From NCBI RefSeq assembly GCF_002127585.1, contig NZ_NEGZ01000005.1, positions 1,441-65,440 of the forward strand: DNA of 64,000 nucleotides, given 5' to 3'. A program made the position numbers and the translations under genes. This stretch comes from Janthinobacterium sp. GW458P. Its GTDB lineage: Bacteria; Pseudomonadota; Gammaproteobacteria; Burkholderiales; Burkholderiaceae_D. Positions 38,911 through 48,854 of the stretch are shown in pieces (the stretch's first letter is position 1; each line of letters opens with the position of its first letter). The notes under the pieces are model-generated. The model made no database searches. It was not told the DNA's origin and was given only the letters and a program-made list of their open reading frames with translations.

Positions 38911-39675
38911 ATGATCGTCTACCAGGAAGTCGCCCCCATCCCCGCCCTGCGGCCATGGCTGGACTGCGTCTGGACCTGCCGCGTGCAGACGGGCGCCACG
39001 CCCCTGACGCACCATGTCTTGCCGGACAATTGCATCGATATTTTGTGCCAGGACCAGCAGGATGCCAGCTTTGCCGTGGGCATGATGACGGCGCCGATTG
39101 CCGTCGTCAGCCATGGCCTCGTGCAGACGGTGGCGGCCCGCTTCAAGCCGGGCGCGGCGGCCCGTTTCTTCCGGCTGCCCCTGTGCGAACTCAATGATGG
39201 ACGTGCCGATCTGCGGCAACTGTGGGGCCGCGATCTGGCGGCGCGCCTCGGCGATGCACTGTGGAGCGAACCCTTGTCCAATGCACAAAGAATTGCCATT
39301 TTGCAAGATTATCTGCTGCTGCGCCTGCGCCAGGGGCCGCCGCTGCGCCCGGCCGGCGTCGCCGAACACGCGATTGCCGCCATCGAAGGCGCGCACGGCA
39401 TGCTGCGCGTGGATGGCCTGGCCGAGCGGCTGGGCGTGTCGCGCCAGCACCTGGCGCTGCAATTCCGGCGACAAGTGGGCATCAGCCCGAAGCTGTTTGC
39501 CCGCATCTGCCGTTTCCGGGCCGCCAGCGCTGGCTTGAAAAGCCTGCCGGGGCAGCCGGACTGGGCGCAAATTGCCTTGGAATATGGCTATTTCGACCAG
39601 TCGCACCTGATCCACGATTTCCAGGATTTCGCCCATACTTCGCCCGAGGCGTGGCTGACGGGCCGGCGCGCATGA
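38911..39675 (+). CDS. AraC-family transcriptional regulator
   Basis: A 254-residue regulator. The C-terminal double HTH (about 155-250) has LAERLGVSRQHLALQFRRQVGISPKLFARICRFRAA and a second helix pair around IALEYGYFDQSHLIHDFQDFA. The N-terminal domain (DUF6597-like, YQEVAPIPALRPWLDCVW) probably binds the inducer. The ATG at 38911 was chosen by homology; the open frame upstream is antisense to leuS. It is divergent from leuS and precedes a VOC gene by 91 bases, which may be its target. Confidence 0.87.
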   Translation: MIVYQEVAPIPALRPWLDCVWTCRVQTGATPLTHHVLPDNCIDILCQDQQDASFAVGMMTAPIAVVSHGLVQTVAARFKPGAAARFFRLPLCELNDGRADLRQLWGRDLAARLGDALWSEPLSNAQRIAILQDYLLLRLRQGPPLRPAGVAEHAIAAIEGAHGMLRVDGLAERLGVSRQHLALQFRRQVGISPKLFARICRFRAASAGLKSLPGQPDWAQIALEYGYFDQSHLIHDFQDFAHTSPEAWLTGRRA

Positions 39676-39766
39676 GCACCTTCCATTTTTCCAATCGCGC
39701 GGCGCGCGCCGGTGGCATGATGATGCCAGCTATTTCGCCGACTATTTCAACCAACAGGAGCAAAAC

Positions 39767-40132
39767 ATGATCAAGGGCTTGCGCACCGTCACCTATCCCG
39801 TCCCCGACCTGGACCAGGCCAAGGCCTGGTACAGCCAGGTGTTCGGCACGGCACCGTATTTCGACCAGCCTTTTTATGTCGGCTTTGCCATCGGCGGCTT
39901 CGAGCTGGGCTTGCTGCCGGGCGGCCAGCCTGGCACGCAGGGCAGCGTCACCTACTGGGGCGTGGAAGGCATCGAAGCGGAAGTCGAGCGCATCGTTACG
40001 CTGGGCGGCACCCTGCACCACCCGATCACGGACGTGGGCGACGGCATCCGCACGGTGGAATTGCTCGATCCGTTCGGCAACCAGATCGGCCTGATCGACA
40101 ATCCCCACTTCGATACGGCCAAGGTCGCCTAG
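39767..40132 (+). CDS. VOC-family (glyoxalase-fold) protein
   Basis: A 121-residue protein with two beta-alpha-beta-beta-beta units of the vicinal-oxygen-chelate fold: TVTYPVPDLDQAKAWYSQVFG at the N-terminus and TVELLDPFGNQIGLIDNP at the C-terminus, where Glu is a likely metal ligand. The substrate is unknown. A good ribosome binding site (CAGGAG) precedes the ATG. The stop overlaps the end of the convergent LysR gene by four bases. Confidence 0.85.
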   Translation: MIKGLRTVTYPVPDLDQAKAWYSQVFGTAPYFDQPFYVGFAIGGFELGLLPGGQPGTQGSVTYWGVEGIEAEVERIVTLGGTLHHPITDVGDGIRTVELLDPFGNQIGLIDNPHFDTAKVA

Positions 40133-41025
40133 GCCGCTTCGCCTTGCAGCCACAGCCGGAACTGCTGCAAGGCCAGCTTTTCATGCGCCGCCTCGGGCGT
40201 GATCAGATAATATGCCCGCTGGCCGCGCAGTGGGCGCTCGCATACAATGCGCAGCTCGCCACGCGCCAGTTCCGCCTCCACCAGCATACGCGGCAGCAAG
40301 ACCACGCCCTGCCCCTGCACGGCCGCCATGGCCAGCATGGAAAACAGTTCATAGCGGGCGCCATAACGGGCCAGCTCGCCATCGACCTGCATGGCGTCGC
40401 ACCATTGGCGCCAGGCGCCGGGGCGCGTGCTTTGCTGCAATAACGTCAATTCCAGCATATCCTGCGGCTGCCAGTGACTGCGCGCGGCCAGCAGGCGCGG
40501 ACTGGCGACGGGCACGATTTCCTCATGCATGAGCAGGGTGGCGCGCGTGCCGGGCCAGCGCGCCAGCTGCTCGGGCGTGCCCGCATACAGGGCGCCATCG
40601 TATTCCGTATCGGCAAACATGAACGGCTTCGTGTAAGCATCGATATGCACGACGATGTCGGGATGCAAGCCCGCCAGTGACGACAACCGCGGCATCAGCC
40701 AGCGCGTGGCAAACGTCGGCACGGACGCCAGTTGCAGCGCGCCGCCACCGCCCTGGCGCGCCATGGTGTCGAGCGTATCGCGTTCCAGGCCATCGAGCCG
40801 TGCCGCAATCTGGCGCGCATACGCGGCGCCGGCGCTGGTCAGCAGCACGCCGTGGCGCGTGCGCTGGAACAGTTGCACACCAAGAAAGCTTTCCAGGGAG
40901 GATATCTGCCGCGAGACGGCGCTTTGCGTCAGCGACAGTTCGCGCGCCGCATGCGTGTAGCTCTGGTGGCGCGCGGCCGCCTCGAAGCAATTTAAAGCTT
41001 GCAGCATGGGAATTTTTCGCGACAT
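40129..41025 (-). CDS. LysR-family regulator of glutaryl-CoA degradation (GcdR-like)
   Basis: A 298-residue LysR regulator of the GcvA-like group: wHTH at 1-60 ([21 protein letters not shown], then [11 protein letters not shown]) and a co-inducer domain. It is divergent from gcdH and its CoA-transferase partner, the usual place of GcdR, and a perfect T-N11-A dyad lies in the 161-base gap. Inducer presumably glutarate or glutaryl-CoA, by context. Confidence 0.85.
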   Translation of the reverse strand: MSRKIPMLQALNCFEAAARHQSYTHAARELSLTQSAVSRQISSLESFLGVQLFQRTRHGVLLTSAGAAYARQIAARLDGLERDTLDTMARQGGGGALQLASVPTFATRWLMPRLSSLAGLHPDIVVHIDAYTKPFMFADTEYDGALYAGTPEQLARWPGTRATLLMHEEIVPVASPRLLAARSHWQPQDMLELTLLQQSTRPGAWRQWCDAMQVDGELARYGARYELFSMLAMAAVQGQGVVLLPRMLVEAELARGELRIVCERPLRGQRAYYLITPEAAHEKLALQQFRLWLQGEAA

Positions 41026-41069
41026 GGCATCTCAAAGGAAGGAAAAGATACGCCAGTATGCCCCAAGAT

Positions 41070-41084
41070 ATGCGCAATACGCAT
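41070..41084. promoter_or_regulatory. LysR box ATGCG-CAATA-CGCAT
   Basis: A perfect dyad with 5-bp arms and 5-bp spacer. It contains T-N11-A (41071-41083), the canonical LysR recognition pattern, 45 bases from the LysR start and about 100 from gcdH. Probable autoregulatory and activating site of the GcdR-like protein. Confidence 0.6.
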
Positions 41085-41186
41085 GTCTGGGTGCGAAAAA
41101 ATCGTTTGCGCAAGGTAAGGCAAAAATCTACCATGAGCCATATTCAATTTTGCGCCGATCACCGGCGCTCACCTGCGAGGCCTGTG

Positions 41187-42368
41187 ATGAGCAAAACCGT
41201 ATTCGACTGGAATTCCCCCCTGCTGCTGGAAGAACAACTGACGGGCGACGAGCGCGCCGTGCTGGAAGCGGCCCGCGACTATTGCCAGGGCAGCCTGGTG
41301 CCGCGCGTGCTTGAATCGTTCCGCCATGGCCGCACGGACGCCGCCATCTTCCGCGAAATGGGAGAATTGGGCTTGCTGGGCACCACCATTCCCGAAGAAT
41401 ACGGCGGCGCCGGCCTGAACTACGTTTGCTACGGCCTGGCCGCGCGCGAAGTCGAGCGCGTCGATTCGGGCTACCGCTCGATGATGAGCGTGCAATCGTC
41501 GCTGGTGATGGTGCCGATCAATGCCTTCGGCAACGAAGAAACCAAACAGAAATACCTGCCGAAACTGGCGACGGGCGAATTCATCGGCTGCTTCGGCCTG
41601 ACGGAACCGAACCACGGCTCCGACCCGGGCAGCATGGTCACGCGCGCGCGCAAGGTGCCGGGCGGCTACAGTATCTCCGGCGCCAAGATGTGGATCACCA
41701 ACAGCCCGATTGCCGACGTGTTCGTCGTCTGGGCCAAGGACGACGAAGGCGCGATCCGCGGTTTCGTGCTGGAAAAAGGCTGGAAAGGCCTGTCGGCGCC
41801 GGAAATCCACGGCAAGGTCGGCTTGCGCACCAGCATCACCGGCGAAATCGTCATGGATGAAGTATTTTGCCCGGAAGAAAATGCCTTCCCCGACGTGCGC
41901 GGCCTGAAAGGTCCGTTTACTTGCCTGAACAGCGCCCGCTACGGCATCGCCTGGGGCGCGCTGGGCGCGGCCGAAGACTGCTACCTGAAGGCGCGCCAGT
42001 ACACGATGGACCGCCAGCAATTCGGCCGCCCGCTGGCTGCAAACCAGTTGGTGCAAAAGAAACTGGCGGACATGTTGACGGAAATCACCATGGGCTTGCA
42101 AGGCTGTTTGCGCCTGGGTCGCATGAAGGATGAAGGCTCGCCCGCCGTGGAAATCACCTCCATCATGAAGCGCAACAGCTGCGGCAAGGCGCTCGACATC
42201 GCCCGCATGGCGCGCGACATGATGGGTGGCAACGGCATTTCCGACGAGTTCGGCGTCATCCGCCACCTGGTCAACCTGGAAGTGGTCAACACCTATGAAG
42301 GCACGCACGATGTGCACGCGCTGATCATCGGCCGCGCCATCACCGGCATCGCCGCCTTCAGCAACTGA
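41187..42368 (+). CDS. gcdH: Glutaryl-CoA dehydrogenase
   Basis: A 393-residue acyl-CoA dehydrogenase that oxidises and decarboxylates glutaryl-CoA to crotonyl-CoA in lysine and tryptophan breakdown. [30 protein letters not shown] is spread across the middle domain as in Gcd[17 protein letters not shown] is present, and the catalytic glutamate lies in [17 protein letters not shown]. The ATG at 41187 was chosen because homologues begin with [13 protein letters not shown]. The stop overlaps the next gene (TGATG). Confidence 0.94.
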   Translation: MSKTVFDWNSPLLLEEQLTGDERAVLEAARDYCQGSLVPRVLESFRHGRTDAAIFREMGELGLLGTTIPEEYGGAGLNYVCYGLAAREVERVDSGYRSMMSVQSSLVMVPINAFGNEETKQKYLPKLATGEFIGCFGLTEPNHGSDPGSMVTRARKVPGGYSISGAKMWITNSPIADVFVVWAKDDEGAIRGFVLEKGWKGLSAPEIHGKVGLRTSITGEIVMDEVFCPEENAFPDVRGLKGPFTCLNSARYGIAWGALGAAEDCYLKARQYTMDRQQFGRPLAANQLVQKKLADMLTEITMGLQGCLRLGRMKDEGSPAVEITSIMKRNSCGKALDIARMARDMMGGNGISDEFGVIRHLVNLEVVNTYEGTHDVHALIIGRAITGIAAFSN

Positions 42369-43615
42369 TGGACGCCTTGGCTTCCACCCTGCGGCCCGCG
42401 CCGCTGGAAGGCTTGCGCGTGCTCGACCTGTCGCGCGTGCTGGCCGGTCCGTGGGCCGGACAATTGCTGGCCGACCTCGGTGCCGACGTCGTCAAGGTCG
42501 AGCAGCCGGGCCGCGGCGACGACACGCGCTCCTGGGGTCCGCCGTATCTGAAGGACGAGGACGGCCGCGACACGGCCGAGGCCGCCTATTTCCAGTGCGC
42601 CAACCGCAACAAGCGCTCCTTGTGCATCGACCTGGCCGCGCCCGAAGGCCAGGCGCTGGTGCGCCGGCTGGCGCAAGAAGCAGACGTGTTGCTGGAAAAT
42701 TTCAAGCTGGATGGCTTGAAGCAATATGGCCTGGACTCTGCCAGCTTGCTGGCGCTCAACCCGCGCCTCGTGTATTGCTCGATTACCGGCTTTGGCCAGG
42801 ATGGGCCGTACGCGGCGCGCGCCGGCTACGACTTCCTGATCCAGGGCATGGGCGGCCTGATGAGCATCACCGGCGTGCCCGATGGCCAGCCGGGCGCCGG
42901 GCCGCAAAAAGTGGGCGTGGCGCAGACGGACATCATGACGGGCCTGTACGCCACCATCGCCGTGCAGGCGGCGCTGGCCGAACGCGCGCGCTCGGGCCTG
43001 GGCCAGCACATCGACCTGGCCCTGCTGGACGTGCAAGTGGCAGCCCTGGGCAACCAGGCGGCCAATTACTTGTGCGGCGGCAAGGTGCCCCAGCGCATGG
43101 GCAATGCGCATCCGAACATTGTTCCATATCAAGACTTTCCCACGGCCGATGGCGACATGATTCTGGCGATCGGCAACGACGGCCAGTTTTCGCGCTTCTG
43201 CGCCGTCGCCGGCCACCCGGAATGGGCGCAGGATGAACGCTTCGCCACCAACCCGCAGCGGGTGGCGCACCGGGCGGTGTTGATCCCCTTGATGCGCCAG
43301 ACCACGGTCATGCGCACGACGGCCGAATGGATAGCGGCCTTCGAGGCGCAAGCCGTGCCTTGCGGCCCCGTCAACCGCATCGACCAGGTCTTTGCCGACC
43401 CGCAAGTGGTGGCGCGGGGCTTGAAAGTGGAGATGCCGCATCCGACGGCGGGGACTGTTGCGCTGGTGGCCAATCCCGTGCGCCTGTCCGGCTCGCCGGT
43501 GCAGTACCGCTTGCCGCCGCCATTGCTGGGGCAGCATACGCAGGAAGTGCTGCAGCAGTGGCTGGGGTTGGAGAGTGGGGAGATTGACGGTTTGCGCGAA
43601 CGCAAGGTCGTCTAA
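42368..43615 (+). CDS. CaiB/BaiF family CoA-transferase (glutarate CoA-transferase candidate)
   Basis: A 415-residue class III CoA-transferase. PLEGLRVLDLSRVLAGPWAGQ and LGADVVKVEQPGRGDD are family hallmarks, and the catalytic aspartate lies in the GYDFLIQGMGG segment. Coupled translation with gcdH (TGATG) points to activation of glutarate to glutaryl-CoA, as for the human SUGCT homologue. Substrate assignment is from context. It ends at a strong terminator. Confidence 0.88.
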   Translation: MDALASTLRPAPLEGLRVLDLSRVLAGPWAGQLLADLGADVVKVEQPGRGDDTRSWGPPYLKDEDGRDTAEAAYFQCANRNKRSLCIDLAAPEGQALVRRLAQEADVLLENFKLDGLKQYGLDSASLLALNPRLVYCSITGFGQDGPYAARAGYDFLIQGMGGLMSITGVPDGQPGAGPQKVGVAQTDIMTGLYATIAVQAALAERARSGLGQHIDLALLDVQVAALGNQAANYLCGGKVPQRMGNAHPNIVPYQDFPTADGDMILAIGNDGQFSRFCAVAGHPEWAQDERFATNPQRVAHRAVLIPLMRQTTVMRTTAEWIAAFEAQAVPCGPVNRIDQVFADPQVVARGLKVEMPHPTAGTVALVANPVRLSGSPVQYRLPPPLLGQHTQEVLQQWLGLESGEIDGLRERKVV

Positions 43616-43616
43616 A

Positions 43617-43656
43617 CAAAAACGCCGGCCAGTTGCAAAACTGTCCGGCGTTTTTT
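43617..43656. terminator. Bidirectional terminator between CoA-transferase and barstar genes
   Basis: AACGCCGG-c-CAGT, loop of about six, ACTG-t-CCGGCGTT, then TTTTTT, two bases after the CoA-transferase stop. It also sits 13 bases past the end of the convergent barstar gene. Confidence 0.85.
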
Positions 43657-43668
43657 ATGTCTTCAGCG

Positions 43669-43995
43669 TTACTTCAGCGTCAGTTTCAACGCCGGCTTTT
43701 CGCCATAATCGTCGTAGCGCTCATTGATGCCGGCGATACAGAAGGTGATTTCTTCCAGCAAATCAGGCACTTGCGCCTTCATCGCATCCGCGTCCTGCAC
43801 CACGATTTCCAGCACTTCATTCGGTTTCAAACGGAACTGCGTCATGTTTTCATCGTCGCGCAGGTAGCTGAGACAATCGACCCAGGCATCCATGCTGTTG
43901 CCGTAGAACTCAGGGAAACCGAAGGCTTGCGCGCATTGCGCGTGAAAGCTCGCTGCGTCGGTGATGTCTTTTCCATTCAGGATGGCAGTGGCCAT
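43669..43995 (-). CDS. Barstar-family RNase inhibitor
   Basis: A 108-residue barstar homologue. ATAILNGKDITDAASFHAQ, then FPEFYGNSMDAWVDCLSYL matches the barstar core in which the conserved Asp/Trp/Asp segment blocks the RNase active site; the C-terminus LEEITFCIAGINERYDDYG is typical of proteobacterial members. It starts eight bases after dapB, so it is co-transcribed. No barnase-like RNase gene is in the window. Role as an antitoxin-like inhibitor is known for the family; the partner here is unknown. Confidence 0.85.
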   Translation of the reverse strand: MATAILNGKDITDAASFHAQCAQAFGFPEFYGNSMDAWVDCLSYLRDDENMTQFRLKPNEVLEIVVQDADAMKAQVPDLLEEITFCIAGINERYDDYGEKPALKLTLK

Positions 43996-44003
43996 GGTCG
44001 TCC

Positions 44004-44813
44004 TCAGTTCTTCAGCGACAGCACGTCCTGCATGTCGAACAGGCCGGTCGGCTTGTCGGCCAGGAAACGCGCGGCGCGCAGGGCGCCGTGGGCGTAGGTG
44101 ACGCGGCTGCTCGACTTGTGGCTGATCTCGATGCGCTCGCCGATGCCGGCAAACAGCACCGTATGGTCGCCGACGATATCGCCGCCGCGGATGGTCGCAA
44201 AGCCGATGGTGGACGGATCGCGTTCGCCCGTCACGCCTTCGCGGCCGTACACGGCGCATTCCTTCAGGTCGCGGCCCAGGGCGCCGGCCACCACTTCACC
44301 CATTTGCAGGGCCGTGCCCGACGGCGCATCGACCTTGAAGCGGTGATGCGCTTCGATAATCTCGATGTCGTAGCCTTCGGACAGGCTTTTCGCGGCCAGT
44401 TCCAGCAGTTTCATGGTGACATTCACGCCCACGCTCATGTTCGGCGCGAACATGATGGCCGTCTTTTCGGCGGCGGCGGCAATGGCGGCCTTGCCCGCGT
44501 CATCGAAACCGGTGGTGCCGATGATCATCTTGATGCCGTGTTCGGCGCAGTACGCCAGGTGCTGCAAAGTGCCTTCGGGACGCGTGAAATCGATCAGGTA
44601 ATCGGCATTGGCCAGGCCGGCGGCCAGGTCGGACGCGATCAGCACGCCGGCAGGCTTGCCCAGGAAGGCGGCCGCGTCCTGGCCGACGGACGGCGAGCCG
44701 GCGCGGTCAAGGGCGCCGGCCAGCACGGCGTCCGGGGCGTTGCTGACGGCTTCGATCAGGATATGGCCCATGCGGCCGCTGGCGCCAGCGATGGCAATTT
44801 TCAGTTCAGTCAT
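44004..44813 (-). CDS. dapB: 4-hydroxy-tetrahydrodipicolinate reductase
   Basis: A 269-residue NAD(P)H-dependent reductase of lysine and diaminopimelate synthesis. The dinucleotide motif is GASGRMGH (9-16); the catalytic segment [16 protein letters not shown] has the histidine pair and lysine. Length is usual. It lies 19 bases after bamE and eight before barstar, in the minus-strand run bamE-dapB-barstar. Confidence 0.96.
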   Translation of the reverse strand: MTELKIAIAGASGRMGHILIEAVSNAPDAVLAGALDRAGSPSVGQDAAAFLGKPAGVLIASDLAAGLANADYLIDFTRPEGTLQHLAYCAEHGIKMIIGTTGFDDAGKAAIAAAAEKTAIMFAPNMSVGVNVTMKLLELAAKSLSEGYDIEIIEAHHRFKVDAPSGTALQMGEVVAGALGRDLKECAVYGREGVTGERDPSTIGFATIRGGDIVGDHTVLFAGIGERIEISHKSSSRVTYAHGALRAARFLADKPTGLFDMQDVLSLKN

Positions 44814-44832
44814 TTTATTCTCTTACAGCAAC

Positions 44833-45534
44833 TTATTTGGTGGGCTCGGCTGTGGGCGCAGGCTCGGCGGCAGGCGCCGGCGCTGGTGCAACTTCAGGCT
44901 TGCTCACAGGAATGGCGGGCGTGGCATCGGCCGGTACCGGCACGGCGCTTGGCGCCACGGGCGACGGCACGACGGCGGCGGGCACATCGGCCTTGGCCAC
45001 TTTGGCGAACGGCGACGGACCGGCGATGCGGTCGATATATTCTTTTTCTGTCGGCAGGTTGCCGCCTTCGAAACGCGCAACCTTGCCTTCCTTGTCAAAG
45101 AACACGACCACGCGGCTGCTGGTGGTTTCGCCGCTGCCCCGGGCCAGGCGGAAGGGATAATCCCAGCGGTCGGCATGGAAGATATCGGTCAACAACGAAG
45201 TGCCGAGAACAAAACGCACCTGGTCGCGCGTCATGCCTACCTTCAACTGGGCCAGCATTTCTTCGGAAACAAAGTTGCCTTGTTGAATATCTGGGCGATA
45301 TGGCGAGAAAAACCACATGAATTTCTGCAGCGGCGTGATGGTTGTCGTCTGCGCGCCATTTTCAGGCACGACTTCCTTGCCCTCTTTCTGGGTAATGGCG
45401 GGCTTTTCGCCGAGGATGCCACGGCTGGCGCAACCAGACGCCACCAGCGCGACACAGACCATGCCTGCCACGACTGGGGCTCGAAATGAAAGACGGTGCC
45501 AGAGAGATGGCAATACAGCCGGTGTTACGCGCAT
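44833..45534 (-). CDS. bamE: Outer-membrane assembly lipoprotein BamE
   Basis: A 233-residue lipoprotein of the BAM complex. The signal peptide ends in the lipobox VASGC (Cys35). The SmpA/OmlA domain has PYRPDIQQGNFVS, KVGMTRDQVRFVLGTSLL and HADRWDYPFRL. The C-terminal 60 residues are an Ala/Pro/Val-rich tail, making it longer than the usual 120-180 residues. The ATG at 45534 was chosen because it starts the signal peptide; the open frame further upstream is antisense to fur. It is divergent from fur, the standard arrangement. Confidence 0.92.
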   Translation of the reverse strand: MRVTPAVLPSLWHRLSFRAPVVAGMVCVALVASGCASRGILGEKPAITQKEGKEVVPENGAQTTTITPLQKFMWFFSPYRPDIQQGNFVSEEMLAQLKVGMTRDQVRFVLGTSLLTDIFHADRWDYPFRLARGSGETTSSRVVVFFDKEGKVARFEGGNLPTEKEYIDRIAGPSPFAKVAKADVPAAVVPSPVAPSAVPVPADATPAIPVSKPEVAPAPAPAAEPAPTAEPTK

Positions 45535-45596
45535 AAATGACCTCAATTGAATGAACAAAACGCCAGGAGTGACCGGCCCGCCAAAAAATGCATATT

Positions 45597-45626
45597 TTGG
45601 CACTCCCCGACAAAACGCTATATGAT
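45597..45626 (+). promoter_or_regulatory. Sigma-70 promoter of fur
   Basis: TTGGCA (45597-45602) and TATGAT (45621-45626) are separated by 18 bases, each matching five of six consensus positions. The -10 box ends 31 bases before the fur ATG. Confidence 0.65.
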
Positions 45627-45657
45627 AAAGCACCTGACCCACATACGAGCAACAAAC

Positions 45658-46089
45658 ATGAGTAACAATCCTAGTGATCTCAAGGCAAGCGGCCTGAAAG
45701 CGACCCTGCCACGGCTGAAGATACTCGATATCTTCCAGAGTAGCCCGGTACGCCACCTGACAGCGGAAGATGTCTACAAAATTCTGCTGGCCGACAATAT
45801 GGATGTCGGTTTGGCAACTGTCTACCGTGTCCTGACGCAATTCGAACAGGCAGGCTTGCTCAACCGCAACCATTTTGAAACCGGCAAGGCCATCTTCGAG
45901 CTCAACGAAGGTTCCCACCACGACCACCTGGTTTGCCTCGATTGTGGCCGGGTCGAAGAATTCTTCGACGAAGACATCGAAATCCGCCAGCAAAAAGTGG
46001 CCGAAGAGCGCGGCTTCAAGATCGCCGAACACGCCTTGGCTATCTACGGCAACTGCATCAAGACGGCCTGCCCGCACAAATCCGCCTGA
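45658..46089 (+). CDS. fur: Ferric uptake regulator
   Basis: A 143-residue iron-responsive repressor. The N-terminal winged helix contains [26 protein letters not shown]; the metal-binding part has [16 protein letters not shown] and the C-terminal NCIKTACPH cysteines. Length is usual. The gene is divergent from bamE and precedes a strong hairpin shared with convergent hrcA. Confidence 0.97.
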   Translation: MSNNPSDLKASGLKATLPRLKILDIFQSSPVRHLTAEDVYKILLADNMDVGLATVYRVLTQFEQAGLLNRNHFETGKAIFELNEGSHHDHLVCLDCGRVEEFFDEDIEIRQQKVAEERGFKIAEHALAIYGNCIKTACPHKSA

Positions 46090-46094
46090 TACGA

Positions 46095-46124
46095 GCCGGC
46101 CGTTTCCGCAAGGGAACGGCCGGC
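46095..46124. terminator. Hairpin between convergent fur and hrcA
   Basis: GCCGGCCGTT-t-CC, loop GCAA, GG-g-AACGGCCGGC. The stem is very stable but no T-run follows on either strand. It lies between the stops of two convergent genes and probably limits read-through both ways. Confidence 0.6.
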
Positions 46125-46131
46125 CTGACGT

Positions 46132-47148
46132 TCAATGATGACTGAGTGCGTTGGACAGTAATTTCGCCGTGATATCGACTATCGGAATGACGCGCTCGTA
46201 AGCCATGCGCGTCGGTCCGATCACTCCCAGCGTTCCCACGATCTTGCCGTTGACTTCATACGGCGCCGTCACCACGCTCATCTCATCCATCGGCACCAGG
46301 TTCGACTCGCCGCCGATGAAAATCTGCACGCCCGTCGCCTTGCTCGACACGTCGAGCAGCTGCATCAGGCCCGTTTTTTGCTCGAACATGTCGAACATCT
46401 GGCGCAGCGAGTGCATATTCGATGACAAATCGCTCACGCTGAGCAAGTTGCGCTCGCCGGAAATCACCATATCGTCGCTATGATCGGCCATCGCTTCGCT
46501 GCCCGCCTCCACGGCCGCCTGCATCAGGCTGCCCATATCGTCGCGCAGCTGACGCAACTCGCCCTGCAGGCGCACGCGCACGGCGTCAAACGACAGGCCG
46601 CCATAGTTCTGGTTGATGTAATTGGCCGATTGCACCAGTTGCGCCGGCGTATAGTCCGCCTCCGTCAGCAATAAACGGTTCTGCACGTCGCCACCGGGGG
46701 CGACGATGACGAGCAGGATGCGTTTTTCGGACAGGCGCAGGAATTCGATTTGCTGGAACACGGATTCGCGGCGCGGGCTGAGCACGACGCCGGCAAATTG
46801 CGACAGCGACGACAGCATCTGCGCCGCATTGGCGATGGTTTTTTGCGGCTGCGGCGTCTGCAGGCGCAGGCGCGACTCCACCAGGTGTTCATCGAGATGC
46901 TTGACCGTCAGCAAGGTGTCGACAAAGATGCGGTAGCCGCGCGGCGTGGGGATGCGTCCGGCCGAGGTATGGGGACTGGCCACATAACCGAGCTCTTCCA
47001 GATCGGCCATGATGTTGCGGATCGTGGCCGGCGACAGGTCGAGACCGGAAATTTTCGACAAGGCGCGCGAACCGACCGGCAGGCCGTCGGCGATATAGCG
47101 CTCGACCAGGGCTTTCAGCAGTGTTTGGGCACGTGTATCGAGTTGCAT
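46132..47148 (-). CDS. hrcA: Heat-inducible transcriptional repressor HrcA
   Basis: A 338-residue repressor that binds CIRCE sites at heat-shock genes. The N-terminal wHTH has [28 protein letters not shown], and [30 protein letters not shown] is unmistakable. The C-terminal domain [23 protein letters not shown]-like segment is complete. No CIRCE element is seen in its own upstream region. Confidence 0.96.
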   Translation of the reverse strand: MQLDTRAQTLLKALVERYIADGLPVGSRALSKISGLDLSPATIRNIMADLEELGYVASPHTSAGRIPTPRGYRIFVDTLLTVKHLDEHLVESRLRLQTPQPQKTIANAAQMLSSLSQFAGVVLSPRRESVFQQIEFLRLSEKRILLVIVAPGGDVQNRLLLTEADYTPAQLVQSANYINQNYGGLSFDAVRVRLQGELRQLRDDMGSLMQAAVEAGSEAMADHSDDMVISGERNLLSVSDLSSNMHSLRQMFDMFEQKTGLMQLLDVSSKATGVQIFIGGESNLVPMDEMSVVTAPYEVNGKIVGTLGVIGPTRMAYERVIPIVDITAKLLSNALSHH

Positions 47149-47248
47149 GGTGTGTAGTTAAGCAAGGTACTGTGACGCAAACGGCAACGAAGGCGGCCAA
47201 ACGTGCGTCAACAGCGTCTATTATGCACGTTCGCCCGGTCAGCGGCGA

Positions 47249-47974
47249 TCAATCTTCCAGTTGCCTTTGCAGCCACAGCAGCAATTCGTCAAAGTTCGCG
47301 CAGATGGCGTCCGGCTGCACGCCAGCCGCCAGGTGCGCGTCGCTGCCCTTGCGGTTCATCCAGACGGCGCGCATGCCCGCCCCCTGCGCCCCCGTCACGT
47401 CGAAATACAGGTCGTCGCCCACGTACACGGCTTCGTGCGGCGCCACGCCCAGCGCGGCGCAACCGGCCAGGAAGATGCTGGCATCGGGCTTGGCCACGCC
47501 GAAATCGCTGGCGGCGATGGACACCTTGAAATGCTGCGCCAGGCCGATAATTTCAAGGTCCGCGTTGCCATTCGAGATGGAGCCGACCAGCATGCGCTGG
47601 CGCAGCCAGGCCAGGCCAGGCAAGACATCGTCATAGGGCTGGACACGGTTGCGGGCGGCCAAAAAGTGCACGATGGCGCCATCGACCAGGGCGGCATCCT
47701 CGCCTGCCGCTTCAAAAGCGGCCAGCAGGCCCGCGCGGCGCAACTCGATCAGATTGCCATGAAAATGCGGCTGTTCGTTGAGCATGGTCAAACGGTGCTG
47801 ACGCAACATCTCGCTGGAGAACTGCTGCGCCACCTTGGGCGCATGCGTGGCCAGCCAGTCGTGCAACAGGATTTCGGCGGCGGCGATCACGGGTGCGATA
47901 GGCCACAGCGTATCGTCGAGGTCGAACAGGATGGCCTTGGGCGGCACGACAGCTTTTACAGGGGCAAGGGACAT
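47249..47974 (-). CDS. HAD-superfamily hydrolase
   Basis: A 241-residue haloacid-dehalogenase-fold hydrolase. Motif I is FDLDDTLW (Asp18 nucleophile, Asp20), motif II SISNGN, and motif IV VYVGDDLYFDVTGA, with a C1 helical cap between. Probably a small-molecule phosphatase; substrate unknown. The ATG at 47974 was preferred to a GTG three codons upstream. It lies 100 bases upstream of hrcA on the same strand. Confidence 0.87.
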   Translation of the reverse strand: MSLAPVKAVVPPKAILFDLDDTLWPIAPVIAAAEILLHDWLATHAPKVAQQFSSEMLRQHRLTMLNEQPHFHGNLIELRRAGLLAAFEAAGEDAALVDGAIVHFLAARNRVQPYDDVLPGLAWLRQRMLVGSISNGNADLEIIGLAQHFKVSIAASDFGVAKPDASIFLAGCAALGVAPHEAVYVGDDLYFDVTGAQGAGMRAVWMNRKGSDAHLAAGVQPDAICANFDELLLWLQRQLED

Positions 47975-48218
47975 GGAACTCACGATGGATGCCGCGCCAC
48001 GGTGCGCAGCTTGCCTCTATTGTCGCACCGATCGCCGCCGCCGGCATGGCGCCGCCCCCGTGAAATGGGGCCGGACCGGCGCTTCCCGGCAAAAAATTGT
48101 TACAGGGTGATACAAGGCAAGGTCATCCGGCTTGCCAGATAGACTAAAATAGGCGCCATTCCAATGCGGCGCCAGCGTCCGTGTTGCGCTACCCCACCTA
48201 ATTCGTTTTGGAGAATGT

Positions 48219-48818
48219 ATGAAAAATTTGTACCTGCGCTCGATGCTGGCGGCGGCTTGCGCCGTCACCCTGGCAGCCTGCGGCGGCAGCGGCGGCAACC
48301 TGTATCTGCAAGGCCAGGTCGTCAACCTGGCAAAAGATGGCCTGGTTCTCCTGAATAATGGCGAAAGCTTGCCGATCTCTGCGAACCAGACCTCGTTTGT
48401 TTTCACCAAGCTGGTCAACACCGATGACCGCTACGATATCACCATTGCGCAACAGCCCAAGGGCGCCGTCTGCACCATTATCAACGGCAGCGGCAAGGCG
48501 TCGAGCTACTCCGTGACCACGGCCCAGGTGACCTGCCAGACCAATACCTACGCGCTGAGCGGCACCATCACGGGCCTGAACGCTGGCGGCTTGCGCCTGG
48601 TGATGGGTTCCAACGGCATCAGCCCACTGGCTGGCGCCACCTCCTACGAATTCAAAACCGTTGCTGACGGCGCCCCGTACAGTATTTCCATAAGGACTCA
48701 GCCAACGGGCCAGACGTGCCGCTTCCAGGGTTCGAAAAGTGCCGACGGCAGCGATACGGTCGGCACGATGGGCTCTGCCGCCACGACCGCGGCCACACTT
48801 GACTGCACGCCGCAGTAA
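48219..48818 (+). CDS. Two-repeat lipoprotein, first of a tandem pair
   Basis: A 199-residue lipoprotein: signal peptide with lipobox LAAC (Cys21) followed by GGSGG. The mature part has two beta-rich repeats of about 80 residues; the pattern is LxGxxxxLxxxGLxLxxxGxSLPIxAxxTSFxFxxxxxxxxxYxIxIxxQPxGxxCxIxxGSG. The downstream gene has the same layout, so the pair arose by duplication. A good ribosome binding site (TTTTGGAGAA) is shared by both. Function unknown; probably outer-membrane-anchored. Confidence 0.8.
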   Translation: MKNLYLRSMLAAACAVTLAACGGSGGNLYLQGQVVNLAKDGLVLLNNGESLPISANQTSFVFTKLVNTDDRYDITIAQQPKGAVCTIINGSGKASSYSVTTAQVTCQTNTYALSGTITGLNAGGLRLVMGSNGISPLAGATSYEFKTVADGAPYSISIRTQPTGQTCRFQGSKSADGSDTVGTMGSAATTAATLDCTPQ

Positions 48819-48854
48819 TCCTTGCGATCCGTCACCTATTTTTTGGAGAAATAC

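Noticed and set aside
39675-39766. Short frame starting at the ATG within the AraC stop region
   Set aside because: It runs through the VOC ribosome binding site and has no features; treated as non-coding.
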